The position numbers and the translations under genes were made by a program. Positions 56,501 through 64,000 of a stretch of 64,000 bases of DNA are shown here, piece by piece (the first letter of the stretch is position 1; every line of letters begins with the position of its first letter). The notes beneath the pieces were generated by a model. It had not been told where the DNA came from and searched no databases. It saw only the letters and a list, made by a program, of their open reading frames with translations. The DNA is from Pontixanthobacter aquaemixtae. GTDB lineage: Bacteria; Pseudomonadota; Alphaproteobacteria; Sphingomonadales; Sphingomonadaceae. The stretch is from NCBI RefSeq assembly GCF_009827395.1, contig NZ_WTYX01000001.1, positions 1,183,722 through 1,247,721 of the forward strand. The letters run 5' to 3'.

Positions 56501-57526
56501 ATGGCAATGTCCGGTTCGTCACCGACAATCAATGACGTTGCACGCATTGCAGGCGTGTCAAAGAAAACGGTCAGCAGAGTCATCAATCGGTCGCCCTTGC
56601 TGAAAGAAGCGACACGGGAAAAAGTCGAGAAGGTTATCGCCGAACTCGGTTACACTCCCAACCCTCAGGCGCGTGCTCTCGCCCTACGCCGTAATTTCCT
56701 GCTTGGCCTGCTGCACGACAACCCGAACGCGCAAACCGTGCTCAATTTCCAGGAAGGCGTGCTCGATGCGATCCGTGACACGGAATTCGCGCTTGTTGTC
56801 CGGCCGGTAGACCGCCGTTCGCCCGATATGCTGGAAGACATCCGCAACTTTCTCGAAGTACAAAGGCTCTATGGCGTTTTGCTGTTGCCGCCAATTTCCG
56901 AGAATGACGAATTGGCGGAACTGTGCCGCGATATGGGTTGCGGCTATGTACGCATGGGTTCGGCAGCGCTCGATACATCGGAACATCTCGTGCAGTCGAA
57001 CGACCGCGAAGTTGTCGAATCGGTGATCGATTATCTGGTTGAACTGGGCCACCGCAGGATTGGATTGATCGAAGGACCATCGGGGTTCCGGTCCGCTGCC
57101 GAACGCCGCGAAGGGTTCCGCGCGGCCATGAAACGCCACGGCCTGGAAGTGCCCGAAACAGCCGTCGCCCAAGGCAATTACCGATTTGATTCCGGGGTGG
57201 AAGCGGCCAACAAACTGCTGCAAGGCGACACCCAGATCACCGCGCTTTTCGCAAGCAACGATGAAATGGCGGCGGGCGCATATCATGCGGCCAGAGAGAA
57301 GGGGATCGCGGTTCCCGGGCAGCTGTCGATCGTCGGCTTCGACAATTCCCCGATCGCTGCCCATATCTGGCCACCGATGACCACGGTCAGCTGGCCGATT
57401 CGCGAAATGGCCAAGTCCGCAGCATTGAAATTGATCGATCCGGGTTCTGACGGCGCGAAGCCTTCAACCTTTCCCGCCCGCCTTGTAACGAGGGACTCGG
57501 TTGGCCCTCCCCCGCCTACGACGTAA
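56501..57526 (+). CDS. LacI-family transcriptional regulator of the uronate/pectin locus
   Basis: A 341-residue repressor. The N-terminal helix-turn-helix is T-I-N-D-V-A-R-I-A-G-V-S-K-K-T-V-S-R-V-I (about 8-27), followed by the hinge N-P-Q-A-R-A-L-A-L-R-R. The sugar-binding domain includes G-H-R-R-I-G-L-I-E-G, A-L-F-A-S-N-D-E-M-A-A-G-A and V-P-G-Q-L-S-I-V-G-F-D. AGGAGGGG nine bases upstream supports the start at 56501. Operator-like copies on both sides suggest that it controls the hydratase, itself and the isomerase gene. The effector is probably a uronate breakdown product such as 2-keto-3-deoxygluconate, by context only. Confidence 0.93.
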   Translation: MAMSGSSPTINDVARIAGVSKKTVSRVINRSPLLKEATREKVEKVIAELGYTPNPQARALALRRNFLLGLLHDNPNAQTVLNFQEGVLDAIRDTEFALVVRPVDRRSPDMLEDIRNFLEVQRLYGVLLLPPISENDELAELCRDMGCGYVRMGSAALDTSEHLVQSNDREVVESVIDYLVELGHRRIGLIEGPSGFRSAAERREGFRAAMKRHGLEVPETAVAQGNYRFDSGVEAANKLLQGDTQITALFASNDEMAAGAYHAAREKGIAVPGQLSIVGFDNSPIAAHIWPPMTTVSWPIREMAKSAALKLIDPGSDGAKPSTFPARLVTRDSVGPPPPTT

Positions 57527-57570
57527 GCTCAAGGTTGAAATACAACCCTGTTTCGGTCTAAACGAATAAA

Positions 57571-57585
57571 TGACACCGGTTTCCT
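57571..57585 (+). promoter_or_regulatory. LacI-family operator-like site, copy 2
   Basis: TGACACCGGTTTCCT, identical over 15 bases to copy 1 in opposite orientation. It lies 61-75 bases upstream of the isomerase start, where it would overlap a promoter. Both copies deviate in the same half from the perfect palindrome TGACACCGGTGTCA. Confidence 0.7.
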
Positions 57586-57645
57586 CTCGCTTCGAATCGA
57601 GGCATTGAGGCGACAAAACAATGCTCTTGCGAGCAAGGAGACAAT

Positions 57646-58278
57646 ATGAAGATCGCTTTGATCAACGAGAACAGCCAAGCAGCCAAAAATTGCATCATTC
57701 ACGACGCCCTGACCGCCGTTGCCGAGCCACTTGGCCATGAGGTGCACAATTACGGGATGTATACTGCAGAGGACGACGCGCAGGTTACCTACCCCATGGT
57801 CGGCTTGCTGACAGGCATATTGCTGAATTCAGGCGCTGCCGATTTCGTGGTCACCGGATGCGGAACCGGCTCGGGCTCAATGCTGGCGGCCAATGCAATG
57901 CCGGGCGTGTTTTGCGGCCTGGTGATTGACCCGACCGACGCCTTCCTCTTCGCCCAGATCAATGACGGCAACGCCGTTGCCATGCCCTATGCCAAGGGTT
58001 TTGGCTGGGCTGCGGAACTGAATCTGCAGGATTGCTATCGCAAATTGTTCGAAGGCGAGAGCGGCGTCGGTTACCCCAAAGAACGTGCAGCGATTATGAA
58101 AAAGAATCGCGGCGTTCTGGCAGATCTGAAGTCGAAAACCTGCCATGACATGCTGACAGTGCTCAAGACCGTTGACCAAGAACTGCTTCGCAGCGCTGTC
58201 GCTGGTGAGAAATTTGCCGAGCTTTTCTACGCCAATTCGAAAGACGATGCGATCAACGAATATCTGCGCGGTCTCTAA
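57646..58278 (+). CDS. RpiB/LacAB-family isomerase, DhuI-like
   Basis: A 210-residue sugar isomerase of the RpiB family. The signature V-T-G-C-G-T-G-S-G-S-M-L-A-A-N contains the active-site Cys72, and I-N-D-G-N-A-V-A-M-P is the second family segment. It is longer than ribose-5-phosphate isomerase B (about 150). It has the size of streptococcal DhuI (about 213), the RpiB-type enzyme that isomerises 4-deoxy-L-threo-5-hexosulose uronate. The directly following KduD-like gene supports this role rather than pentose phosphate isomerisation. AAGGAGA precedes the start. A role for this protein as plain RpiB cannot be excluded. Confidence 0.82.
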   Translation: MKIALINENSQAAKNCIIHDALTAVAEPLGHEVHNYGMYTAEDDAQVTYPMVGLLTGILLNSGAADFVVTGCGTGSGSMLAANAMPGVFCGLVIDPTDAFLFAQINDGNAVAMPYAKGFGWAAELNLQDCYRKLFEGESGVGYPKERAAIMKKNRGVLADLKSKTCHDMLTVLKTVDQELLRSAVAGEKFAELFYANSKDDAINEYLRGL

Positions 58279-58300
58279 GTCAGGACGGGAGAATTGATCC

Positions 58301-59074
58301 ATGATTAACGGTGCATTCGATCTGACCGGCAAAGTGGCTCTGGTGACCGGCGCAAATACCGGCATCGGTCAAGGCATAGCTGTCGCACTGGCCCAAGCGG
58401 GGGCCGATGTGGCGCTTGTCGCCCGGCGTGATCCTGCGGAAACCAAGAAGCTTGTCGAGGAAGCCGGCGTCCGCGCGCATGTTGTCATGGCTGATCTATC
58501 TTCGATCGAACCGTGCGAGAGAATTGTCGAGGATGTGGTTGCCGCGCTCGGCCGCATCGACATACTCGTAAACAATGCGGGCATCATCCGGCGCACCGAC
58601 GCGCTCGATTTCTCGGAAGAGGATTGGGATGCAGTGATGGAAGTAAACCTCAAGGTGTTGTTCTTCCTAAGCCAATCAGTCGCCCGTCATATGACCGGAT
58701 GGGCCAGCCAGTCTGGCGAGCGGGGCAAGATCATCAACATCGCTTCGATGCTCACATTCCAAGGCGGGATTCGGGTTCCCAGCTACACCGCAAGCAAAAG
58801 CGGCGTAGGCGGATTGACCAAGCTGATGGCGAATGAATGGGCGCTCAAGGGTATCAACACCAATGCCATTGCCCCGGGATATATCGCCACCAACAACACC
58901 GAAGCGCTCCAGGCTGACGAAACCCGCAACCGGCAAATTCTCGAACGGATTCCGGAAGGCCGCTGGGGCGATCCGGCTGATATCGGCGGGGCTGCCGTGT
59001 TCCTCGCCAGCAGGGCATCGGATTACGTCCAAGGACACATTCTTGCCGTTGATGGTGGGTGGCTCGCGCGATGA
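58301..59074 (+). CDS. KduD/DhuD-like short-chain dehydrogenase
   Basis: A 257-residue short-chain dehydrogenase. The cofactor motif is T-G-A-N-T-G-I-G-Q-G-I (residues 16-26), and N-N-A-G is at 91-94. The catalytic residues are Ser149, Tyr162 and Lys166 (S-Y-T-A-S-K-S-G). The closest recognised type is 2-deoxy-D-gluconate/2-dehydro-3-deoxy-D-gluconate dehydrogenase (KduD), which reduces 3-deoxy-D-glycero-2,5-hexodiulosonate to 2-keto-3-deoxygluconate. It follows the isomerase by 22 bases with GGGAG upstream, so the two form a functional pair. Confidence 0.88.
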   Translation: MINGAFDLTGKVALVTGANTGIGQGIAVALAQAGADVALVARRDPAETKKLVEEAGVRAHVVMADLSSIEPCERIVEDVVAALGRIDILVNNAGIIRRTDALDFSEEDWDAVMEVNLKVLFFLSQSVARHMTGWASQSGERGKIINIASMLTFQGGIRVPSYTASKSGVGGLTKLMANEWALKGINTNAIAPGYIATNNTEALQADETRNRQILERIPEGRWGDPADIGGAAVFLASRASDYVQGHILAVDGGWLAR

Positions 59075-59077
59075 TAC

Positions 59078-59116
59078 TTTCGCCGGAAACAGGCTGCCTC
59101 GCCTGCTTCGGCGAAA
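59078..59116 (+). other. Strong stem-loop between the dehydrogenase and esterase genes
   Basis: TTTCGCCG (59078-59085) pairs perfectly with CGGCGAAA (59109-59116). The inner CAGGC/GCCTG extends the stem, giving about 15 pairs with a small internal bulge and a six-base loop. No T run follows, so it is more likely to protect or partly terminate the transcript than to end it. Confidence 0.55.
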
Positions 59117-59164
59117 ATTCGCTACGCCATTCGCCTTCTTCAGGCGCGCAGTGTTCGCGAGCCT

Positions 59165-60730
59165 ATGTCAGCCGGTAGCGGAATAAGCCGGCGAAGCGCC
59201 ATCGGCGGCGCTATGGCAGGGGCCGCCCTGCTCCATGCACCCGCGATCAGTGCTGTGGCTGGAAAGCCTGATCCCAAAGTATTGAATTACCGCGGCTTCA
59301 TTGACCGTGGAACCCCGGCCTTTTTCGGCATCCGTTATGCCCGTGCGCAGCGTTTCGATCTACCGGTGCGCGAACCGCTACCGCAAAGTGAGACTCCGGC
59401 GACCGAGTTTGGCCCCTTGTGCCCGCAACGCAACCCGATGACACCGCTGATGAGCGAGGATTGCCTGTTCCTCAACATCTGGTCGCCCGATCCCTCCGCC
59501 AATGCGCGACGTCCGGTTATGGTCTATTTCCACGGCGGCGCTTACAATTGGGGATCTGTCACCGATCCGATTACGCAAGGCCCGCATCTTGCCACTAAGG
59601 GCGATGTCGTAGTCGTCAGCGTCAATCACAGGCTAAACCTGTTCGGATATGGATGGCTGTCGCCCTTTGGCGATCGCTTCCGCAGCAGCGGAAATGCCGG
59701 ACAGCTCGATCTGGTTTGCGCGTTGCAATGGGTACGCGATAACATCGGAGCCTTCGGCGGCGATCCTGATCGTGTAATGGTGTTCGGCCAATCCGGAGGG
59801 GGAGCCAAAATTGCCACTCTGATGGCAATGCCCGAAGCAGATGGCCTGTTTCACTCCGCAGCCACGATGAGCGGACAGCAAGTGACCGGACAGGGGCCGG
59901 AAAACGCATGGAAAAGGACCCGTGCATTCATGCGCGAAATCGGGATCGGCGAGAATGATGCGGAGGCGCTGCTTACTCTACCGCACGAGCGCCTGATCGA
60001 AGGGCTGACCGCTGTCGATCCGATACTGGGCGGCGGGATCTATTTCGGCCCGGTGCTCGATATGGTTCACCTCCACCGCCATCCGTTCTGGCCCGATGCC
60101 GCACCGCAATCGCGCCATATTCCAATGATCCTGGGCAACACTAGCGACGAAACCCGCGCCTTTATCCGCGCAGACGGGCCGGTAGTGCGCGATCTCGATT
60201 GGTCCAACATCGCCGAGAGGCTTGCTCCGCAAATCAGGATCGACCTGCGCCCTGACTGGGTCATATCGCAATACCGCGCCCAATTTCCCGAATGGTCCGC
60301 AGAAGAAGTTTTCTACGCCGCGACCACCGCGGGGCGAAGCTGGCCCGGCCAAGTTATTGAAGCAGACAGGCGGGCAGAAGCAGGTGCCAAAGCCACTTGG
60401 GTGTACCAATTGGACCGGGAAAGCCCGATCGATCCCAAACGCGGCGCGGCGCATACCGATGATCTGCCCTATGTCTTCGGGACGCTTGCTGCTCCGGGAA
60501 GTTATTCGGGCACAGACAAACGAGCGCAAGAAATCAGCGATGCGACGATCGCCGCATTTGCGGGAATGGCGCACAATGGAAAGCCGGGCCTTGAGAGCTG
60601 GGCACCATACACCCTGCCCGACCGCGAAACGCTCGTCATCGGGCAAGAGCACATTGCAATGCAAAGCGATCCCAGACGATGGGAACGCGAACTCTGGGCA
60701 ACAGGCCCCTATATCCAACCGGGGAGTTGA
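59165..60730 (+). CDS. Type-B carboxylesterase with Tat signal
   Basis: A 521-residue exported esterase. The N-terminus has a twin-arginine signal, I-S-R-R-S-A-I-G-G-A-M-A-G-A-A-L-L, so it is folded before export. The carboxylesterase family marks are E-D-C-L-F-L-N-I-W-S, F-H-G-G-A-Y, the nucleophile Ser210 in F-G-Q-S-G-G-G, Glu329 in G-N-T-S-D-E-T and His430 in A-A-H-T-D-D. In this locus it probably removes acetyl, methyl or feruloyl groups from pectic material. It is followed by the acetylesterase gene after three bases. Confidence 0.88.
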   Translation: MSAGSGISRRSAIGGAMAGAALLHAPAISAVAGKPDPKVLNYRGFIDRGTPAFFGIRYARAQRFDLPVREPLPQSETPATEFGPLCPQRNPMTPLMSEDCLFLNIWSPDPSANARRPVMVYFHGGAYNWGSVTDPITQGPHLATKGDVVVVSVNHRLNLFGYGWLSPFGDRFRSSGNAGQLDLVCALQWVRDNIGAFGGDPDRVMVFGQSGGGAKIATLMAMPEADGLFHSAATMSGQQVTGQGPENAWKRTRAFMREIGIGENDAEALLTLPHERLIEGLTAVDPILGGGIYFGPVLDMVHLHRHPFWPDAAPQSRHIPMILGNTSDETRAFIRADGPVVRDLDWSNIAERLAPQIRIDLRPDWVISQYRAQFPEWSAEEVFYAATTAGRSWPGQVIEADRRAEAGAKATWVYQLDRESPIDPKRGAAHTDDLPYVFGTLAAPGSYSGTDKRAQEISDATIAAFAGMAHNGKPGLESWAPYTLPDRETLVIGQEHIAMQSDPRRWERELWATGPYIQPGS

Positions 60731-60733
60731 AGC

Positions 60734-61603
60734 GTGAAACGAATATTTTTCGCAAGCCTGGCCATGGCTGCAGCCAATGTTGCAAGCTTTGCATCAGCCC
60801 AGACCGCGCCCTCTACCCCGGCACCGCAAACGCAAAGCGGCACGGTCGAAAACATCAACAAGATTATCCTCGTCGGCGATTCGACGACTGCCACGGGAAA
60901 TGGGTGGGGATCGATGTTTTGCGCTCACCACACAACGCACCCCACTGCCTGCCTCAACCTCGCCCGCAATGGCAGGAGCAGCGGGTCATTCCGGGCCGAG
61001 GGGCTGTGGGATGTTGCCCTGCGCGAAATGCAGGTAGAGGGATATGGCGATGTCTTTGTCCTGATCGGCTTCGGTCATAATGACCAGCGCGGCAAACCGG
61101 GCCGATCGACCGATCTCGAGACCGAATTTCCCGCAAACATGCGCCGCTACGTCGCTGAAATTCGCGCTGCCGGAGCGACGCCGGTTTTGTTCACGCCGCT
61201 GACCCGTCGGTCATTCGATGACGGAGAGGTCACCCGCGATCTCGACGCTTGGGCGAATGTTATCCGCCAGATTGCGAAAGACACAGGAACACCATTGATC
61301 GATCTGAACGAGCGCAGCCGCGACATTGTCCAGGCTCTGGGCCCCTCGGTCCAGAACATGCTGGCCGAACGCCCAGCCAGCCCCGAAGTGTCTGCGGCGG
61401 CTGCTATTGATGGCGAAACGCTGCCTTCTGAAACGGGTCGGCCTGACTTGCCGGCTTCGCCCCCGGACTTGCGCATCGCGAAGATGAATTCGCGTTTTGA
61501 CTATACCCATCTCGGCGAATTTGGCGCGAAACTGTTCGCGTCGGTCGTCGCAGCCGAAGCGGTAAAGGTGGAGCCTGAAATTCGCCGGCTGATCCGTCCC
61601 TGA
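60734..61603 (+). CDS. Rhamnogalacturonan acetylesterase-like SGNH hydrolase (CE12 type)
   Basis: A 289-residue exported esterase. A Sec signal peptide (about 1-22, ending A-S-A-Q) precedes an SGNH fold. Block I is L-V-G-D-S-T-T-A-T-G (Ser50), followed by the Gly in A-R-N-G-R-S-S-G-S-F. G-H-N-D is at 114-117 (Asn116), and Asp256/His259 are in F-D-Y-T-H-L-G. This is the pattern of rhamnogalacturonan acetylesterases, which remove acetyl groups from pectin side-chain backbones. The C-terminal quarter has a Pro/Ala/Ser-rich insert. The gene ends six bases from the convergent cupin gene. Confidence 0.88.
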   Translation: MKRIFFASLAMAAANVASFASAQTAPSTPAPQTQSGTVENINKIILVGDSTTATGNGWGSMFCAHHTTHPTACLNLARNGRSSGSFRAEGLWDVALREMQVEGYGDVFVLIGFGHNDQRGKPGRSTDLETEFPANMRRYVAEIRAAGATPVLFTPLTRRSFDDGEVTRDLDAWANVIRQIAKDTGTPLIDLNERSRDIVQALGPSVQNMLAERPASPEVSAAAAIDGETLPSETGRPDLPASPPDLRIAKMNSRFDYTHLGEFGAKLFASVVAAEAVKVEPEIRRLIRP

Positions 61604-61609
61604 CCGCGA

Positions 61610-62047
61610 TCAGTCCTTGGGGCTAACCGGGTAGGATATGATGATCGACAGAGGTTCCGGTCCGACCTGTCTGATGCCGACCACAGCGCCTTCATACAAA
61701 TAAGCCGCCATGCCCGGGCTCAGTTCTGCCTCGACTCCGTCCGACATAACCACGCCTTTCCCAGACGTTACATAATAGACCTCGTCATGCGAGATCGGAT
61801 GTTCACCAACTGCCGCGCCGGGATCGAGGACACGCCGGCGGAATTCCATTGTCCGCGGCTGCGGCGCAGCATCGCTTATGCGGTAGGCGGTCGACATCCC
61901 GATGGCGCCGTGAGGCGGCGCCTCGCGGACTTTCACGTCACTCTCGGAAACCACGACCATCGGCGGAACGGTGGAAACTGGCTGCGCGCCATTCGCTGCG
62001 CAAGCGCCCAATTGCGCAGCGAGAAGTATCAGCGCACAGCGTTTCAT
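61610..62047 (-). CDS. Cupin-domain lipoprotein
   Basis: A 145-residue protein with lipoprotein signal MKRCALILLAAQLGAC. The cupin barrel has the metal-ligand pattern G-E-H-P-I-S-H-D-E-V-Y-Y-V-T-S-G-K-G (two His and a Glu). ATG at 62047 overlaps the pectate lyase stop (ATGA), so the two are translated together. Cytoplasmic cupin KdgF opens unsaturated galacturonate rings, but this protein is predicted to be periplasmic. Similar chemistry outside the cytoplasm is possible but unproven. Confidence 0.83.
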   Translation of the reverse strand: MKRCALILLAAQLGACAANGAQPVSTVPPMVVVSESDVKVREAPPHGAIGMSTAYRISDAAPQPRTMEFRRRVLDPGAAVGEHPISHDEVYYVTSGKGVVMSDGVEAELSPGMAAYLYEGAVVGIRQVGPEPLSIIISYPVSPKD

Positions 62048-63375
62048 TTGTTGGATTCCCGCATCTCGCGGTCTCTTGGCGAAAGGTGTTCCTGTGCGCC
62101 GGCTTTCTGCCCCGGCATAACACCAGACTTTGTGGTCATATCGGACAGATTCCAATCGACCGCGACGAAGGGCGCTTTGGTAGAAGCGAACTCGGGATAG
62201 CCGCCTACTTCGCTTTCGGAATCGATGATTTCGCCCCGCCCCTCGGCGATGAAGAACAGCACGCGTGTTTCCATTTCGCTTCTGTCCCAAGGACGCGCGC
62301 CCGCGGTGGCAAGCAGGTGCGTTTCGACCTCGATCGACGGCAAGATGGTATAGTCCGACAAATCGTGAAGCGGCGCATCCTGCTGCTTGATCTCGGCCGA
62401 AGTCACGCCATACCGGCCGAACATGGGAAGGTCGCTTCCATACCGGTCCACCGCAACGTTATCGTGGCCGTAATAGAGTAGGTCTCCCACCCCGCCGATT
62501 GTGAGGAAAGGCAGCCCATCATCGGTGCTGTTGCCACCGCGCAAGACGTTGCCAACCGCGGTCAGCTTTCCGTCCACTGCCCCGTGCCCCGCCCATTCGA
62601 GGTCCATGAGGTTGTAGTGAACCGCCCGGTATTGCGGATCGTAAATCAGATTGTTGATCATCAACGCTTCAACGCCCCCTTTGAGCAGCGGCGAGCGTTC
62701 GACATTATGCGCCCAGATATTGCCTTCGAAGACGATACCCGTTGCGTTGTCGTGGATGAGCGAACCTTTTGAATGCTCTCCTTTGGGGTGCGTTGAATCG
62801 GCAAGGCCTTCGGCGGCAAGGTTCGACCGGAAAACGATGTTTCGGCTTGTTCCCTCGCGCCATTCCTCCACCGTGTCGCCGGTAAAGCGGGGGCCAGAGG
62901 CGGACATGTTCTCGTCAATCGCCCAGAAGAAGCTGTTATTTTCAATTACAACGTTGTGCGCTGAACGGGTGGAAAATGCATCCACTTCCCAGCCATGGCG
63001 TTTGGGCAGGCCGTCACTGCCAACGACCACGCGCAGATGTTGAAGCAGCACATCATGCGTTTTCACATCGATCCCGCCGCGAAGGATTGTAATCCCTGGC
63101 GAAGGCGCTGTCTGGCCAGCGATAGTCACAAACGGCTCTGCAATTTCGAGCGTTGATCGCTCCAAATCGATTGCTCCACCTACTTCGAAAACAATGATCC
63201 GGGGGCCTTTGGCAGCAAGCGCTTCGGCAAGGCTACCGGGACCGTCTTTTGCCAAGGTGGTGACGCGGATGATTTTGCCGCCCTTGCCCCCTGATGTGGG
63301 GTCTGGCGGAGACGCATAGACAAGATTTCCGAATACCAGGGCAAGCACGGCAGCAATTTTCAATATGGTCCGCAT
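62044..63375 (-). CDS. Pectate lyase, polysaccharide lyase family 1 type
   Basis: A 443-residue exported lyase that cleaves polygalacturonate by beta-elimination. After the signal peptide (about 1-21) comes a right-handed beta-helix. It has G-P-G-S-L-A-E-A-L, F-E-V-G-G-A-I-D-L, T-I-A-G-Q-T-A-P-S-P-G-I, the calcium region W-E-V-D-A-F-S-T and W-A-I-D-E-N-M-S, and V-E-R-S-P-L-L-K-G-G in the place of the R-x-P-x-x-R catalytic segment. The last 90 residues are a linker and charged tail. It is probably read from the same promoter as the TonB receptor or from one in the 115-base gap before it. Confidence 0.87.
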   Translation of the reverse strand: MRTILKIAAVLALVFGNLVYASPPDPTSGGKGGKIIRVTTLAKDGPGSLAEALAAKGPRIIVFEVGGAIDLERSTLEIAEPFVTIAGQTAPSPGITILRGGIDVKTHDVLLQHLRVVVGSDGLPKRHGWEVDAFSTRSAHNVVIENNSFFWAIDENMSASGPRFTGDTVEEWREGTSRNIVFRSNLAAEGLADSTHPKGEHSKGSLIHDNATGIVFEGNIWAHNVERSPLLKGGVEALMINNLIYDPQYRAVHYNLMDLEWAGHGAVDGKLTAVGNVLRGGNSTDDGLPFLTIGGVGDLLYYGHDNVAVDRYGSDLPMFGRYGVTSAEIKQQDAPLHDLSDYTILPSIEVETHLLATAGARPWDRSEMETRVLFFIAEGRGEIIDSESEVGGYPEFASTKAPFVAVDWNLSDMTTKSGVMPGQKAGAQEHLSPRDREMRESNK

Positions 63376-63431
63376 GACATCCTCACTTTATTCTATTCTT
63401 GCCGGTCAATCGATGGCTCGGCTGTGCGCAC

Positions 63432-63470
63432 AAAAAAGCCGCCGGCGTGAGGAGAGTCGCGCCGGCGGCC
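63432..63470 (-). terminator. Intrinsic terminator of the TonB-dependent receptor gene
   Basis: GCCGCCGGCG (63438-63447) and CGCCGGCGGC (63460-63469) are perfect complements of ten bases with a twelve-base loop. On the minus strand the hairpin is followed by six T (63437-63432). It separates the receptor gene from the pectate lyase gene. Confidence 0.85.
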
Positions 63471-63491
63471 TATCAAGTCAATTCTACCGGC

Positions 63492-64000
63492 TCAGAAGCT
63501 GTAACGCGCACCGAGCAGGAAGTTGCGACCCGTATGGTGGTAGAGTGTCGGCAGATTCAGCACATCGAATGTCTGAAACTCGAACTCGTCGGTCAAGTTG
63601 ATCGCTTCGAAGGTGACTTCGACCTGATCTGTCAGCTGGTAGGAAGCCGAGAAATCGAGGTTGAAAGTCGAACCGACGCCGCGCGATTCGCGCCCTTCGG
63701 TCCGTCCGCTCGCATTAGGAAGCCGGGTGAGATAGGCATCGCGATAGGCACCGGTAACACGTGCCGCAAACTTCTCATCTTCATAATAGAGCGTTGCGTT
63801 GAACGAGTTTGGCGAGAAGCCGATAATGTCGTCCGAATTGACGTAGGTGTAGTTACCGACGAACCCGAAATTATCCAGACCGGAACCAAGGAAGGTAAAC
63901 GGAGTCTGGAAAATCACTTCCAGACCTTTCACCTTCGCATCGTCACCGTTGACCTGCTGGTTGATATCAACCCGCGGGTCCTGTCCTGCAGAGAGCAGTT
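63492..64000 (-). CDS. TonB-dependent outer-membrane receptor, C-terminal part
   Basis: The last 169 residues of a TonB-dependent receptor; the start lies beyond the right end of the window. The visible part is a run of outer-membrane beta-strands with the typical K-G-L-E-V ... G-F-V-G-N-Y-T-Y-V-N-S-D, F-S-P-N-S-F-N-A-T-L-Y-Y-E-D-E-K, S-Y-Q-L-T-D-Q-V-E-V-T-F-E-A-I-N-L-T-D and a final aromatic residue (R-Y-S-F). Such receptors import large substrates with TonB energy. Next to a pectate lyase, uptake of oligogalacturonides is likely but not shown. Confidence 0.93.
   Translation of the reverse strand, partial: LLSAGQDPRVDINQQVNGDDAKVKGLEVIFQTPFTFLGSGLDNFGFVGNYTYVNSDDIIGFSPNSFNATLYYEDEKFAARVTGAYRDAYLTRLPNASGRTEGRESRGVGSTFNLDFSASYQLTDQVEVTFEAINLTDEFEFQTFDVLNLPTLYHHTGRNFLLGARYSF

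Noticed and set aside
1-64000. tRNA, rRNA, CRISPR, insertion sequences, phage genes
   Set aside because: Looked for cloverleaf-like intergenic pieces, regularly spaced repeats, transposase motifs and phage genes; none seen. The tight operon structure leaves little space for them.

Overview
The window reads as a chromosomal piece of an alphaproteobacterium of the Sphingomonadales, most like the Erythrobacter/Altererythrobacter group. The reasons are moderate-to-high GC with tightly overlapping genes, an alphaproteobacterial LexA box (GTTC-N7-GTTC), a ROSE-type RNA thermometer on an hsp20 gene, CtrA-like and GANTC signals, and the gene orders ppiD-trpE-(2 genes)-trpGDC-moaC-moeA-lexA and nuoA-N-birA-coaX-rnj-DUF1467. 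The placement rests on gene order and protein character; no database was searched. I found no rRNA, tRNA, CRISPR array, insertion sequence or phage gene.

Layout. 1-4.2 kb: a cut-off glutaredoxin, a heat-inducible small heat-shock gene, then pyrG, secG and tpiA on the minus strand. 4.4-14.7 kb: a plus-strand run of ppiD, the first part of tryptophan synthesis (trpE, trpG, trpD, trpC) with a phosphodiester glycosidase-like lipoprotein and a prolyl aminopeptidase inside it, then moaC, moeA and lexA. 14.7-19.7 kb: comEC, gltX, gltA. 19.7-26.3 kb: an unusual signalling and polarity-like block. It holds a histidine kinase whose phospho-accepting His is Pro, a DUF2336 protein, a degenerate nucleotidyltransferase/membrane protein, an Hpt-like protein whose His is Leu, and a divergent 872-residue membrane coiled-coil protein built like Caulobacter TipN. 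26.3-45.4 kb: one long minus-strand operon for all 14 subunits of NADH dehydrogenase I, carrying four extra small genes joined by stop/start overlaps, followed by birA, coaX, RNase J and DUF1467. 45.4-55.5 kb: mixed metabolic genes (beta-propeller lipoprotein, aldehyde dehydrogenase, thiolase, D-2-hydroxyacid dehydrogenase, lipase-like hydrolase, nitronate monooxygenase-like protein, a lipoprotein methyltransferase). 55.5-64 kb: the left part of a pectin/uronate-use locus.

The pectin locus works as a unit. A TonB-dependent receptor (cut by the window end), a PL1-type pectate lyase, a lipoprotein cupin, a rhamnogalacturonan acetylesterase-like SGNH enzyme and a Tat-exported type-B carboxylesterase act outside the cytoplasm. 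An RpiB-type isomerase of the DhuI kind and a KduD/DhuD-like dehydrogenase would turn the unsaturated uronate product into 2-keto-3-deoxygluconate. A LacI-family regulator sits at its left edge, and an identical 15-bp operator-like sequence lies on both sides of the regulator gene. The most unusual items are the His-less phosphorelay block near the TipN-like gene, the four small genes inside the nuo operon, and the shared operator of the pectin locus.
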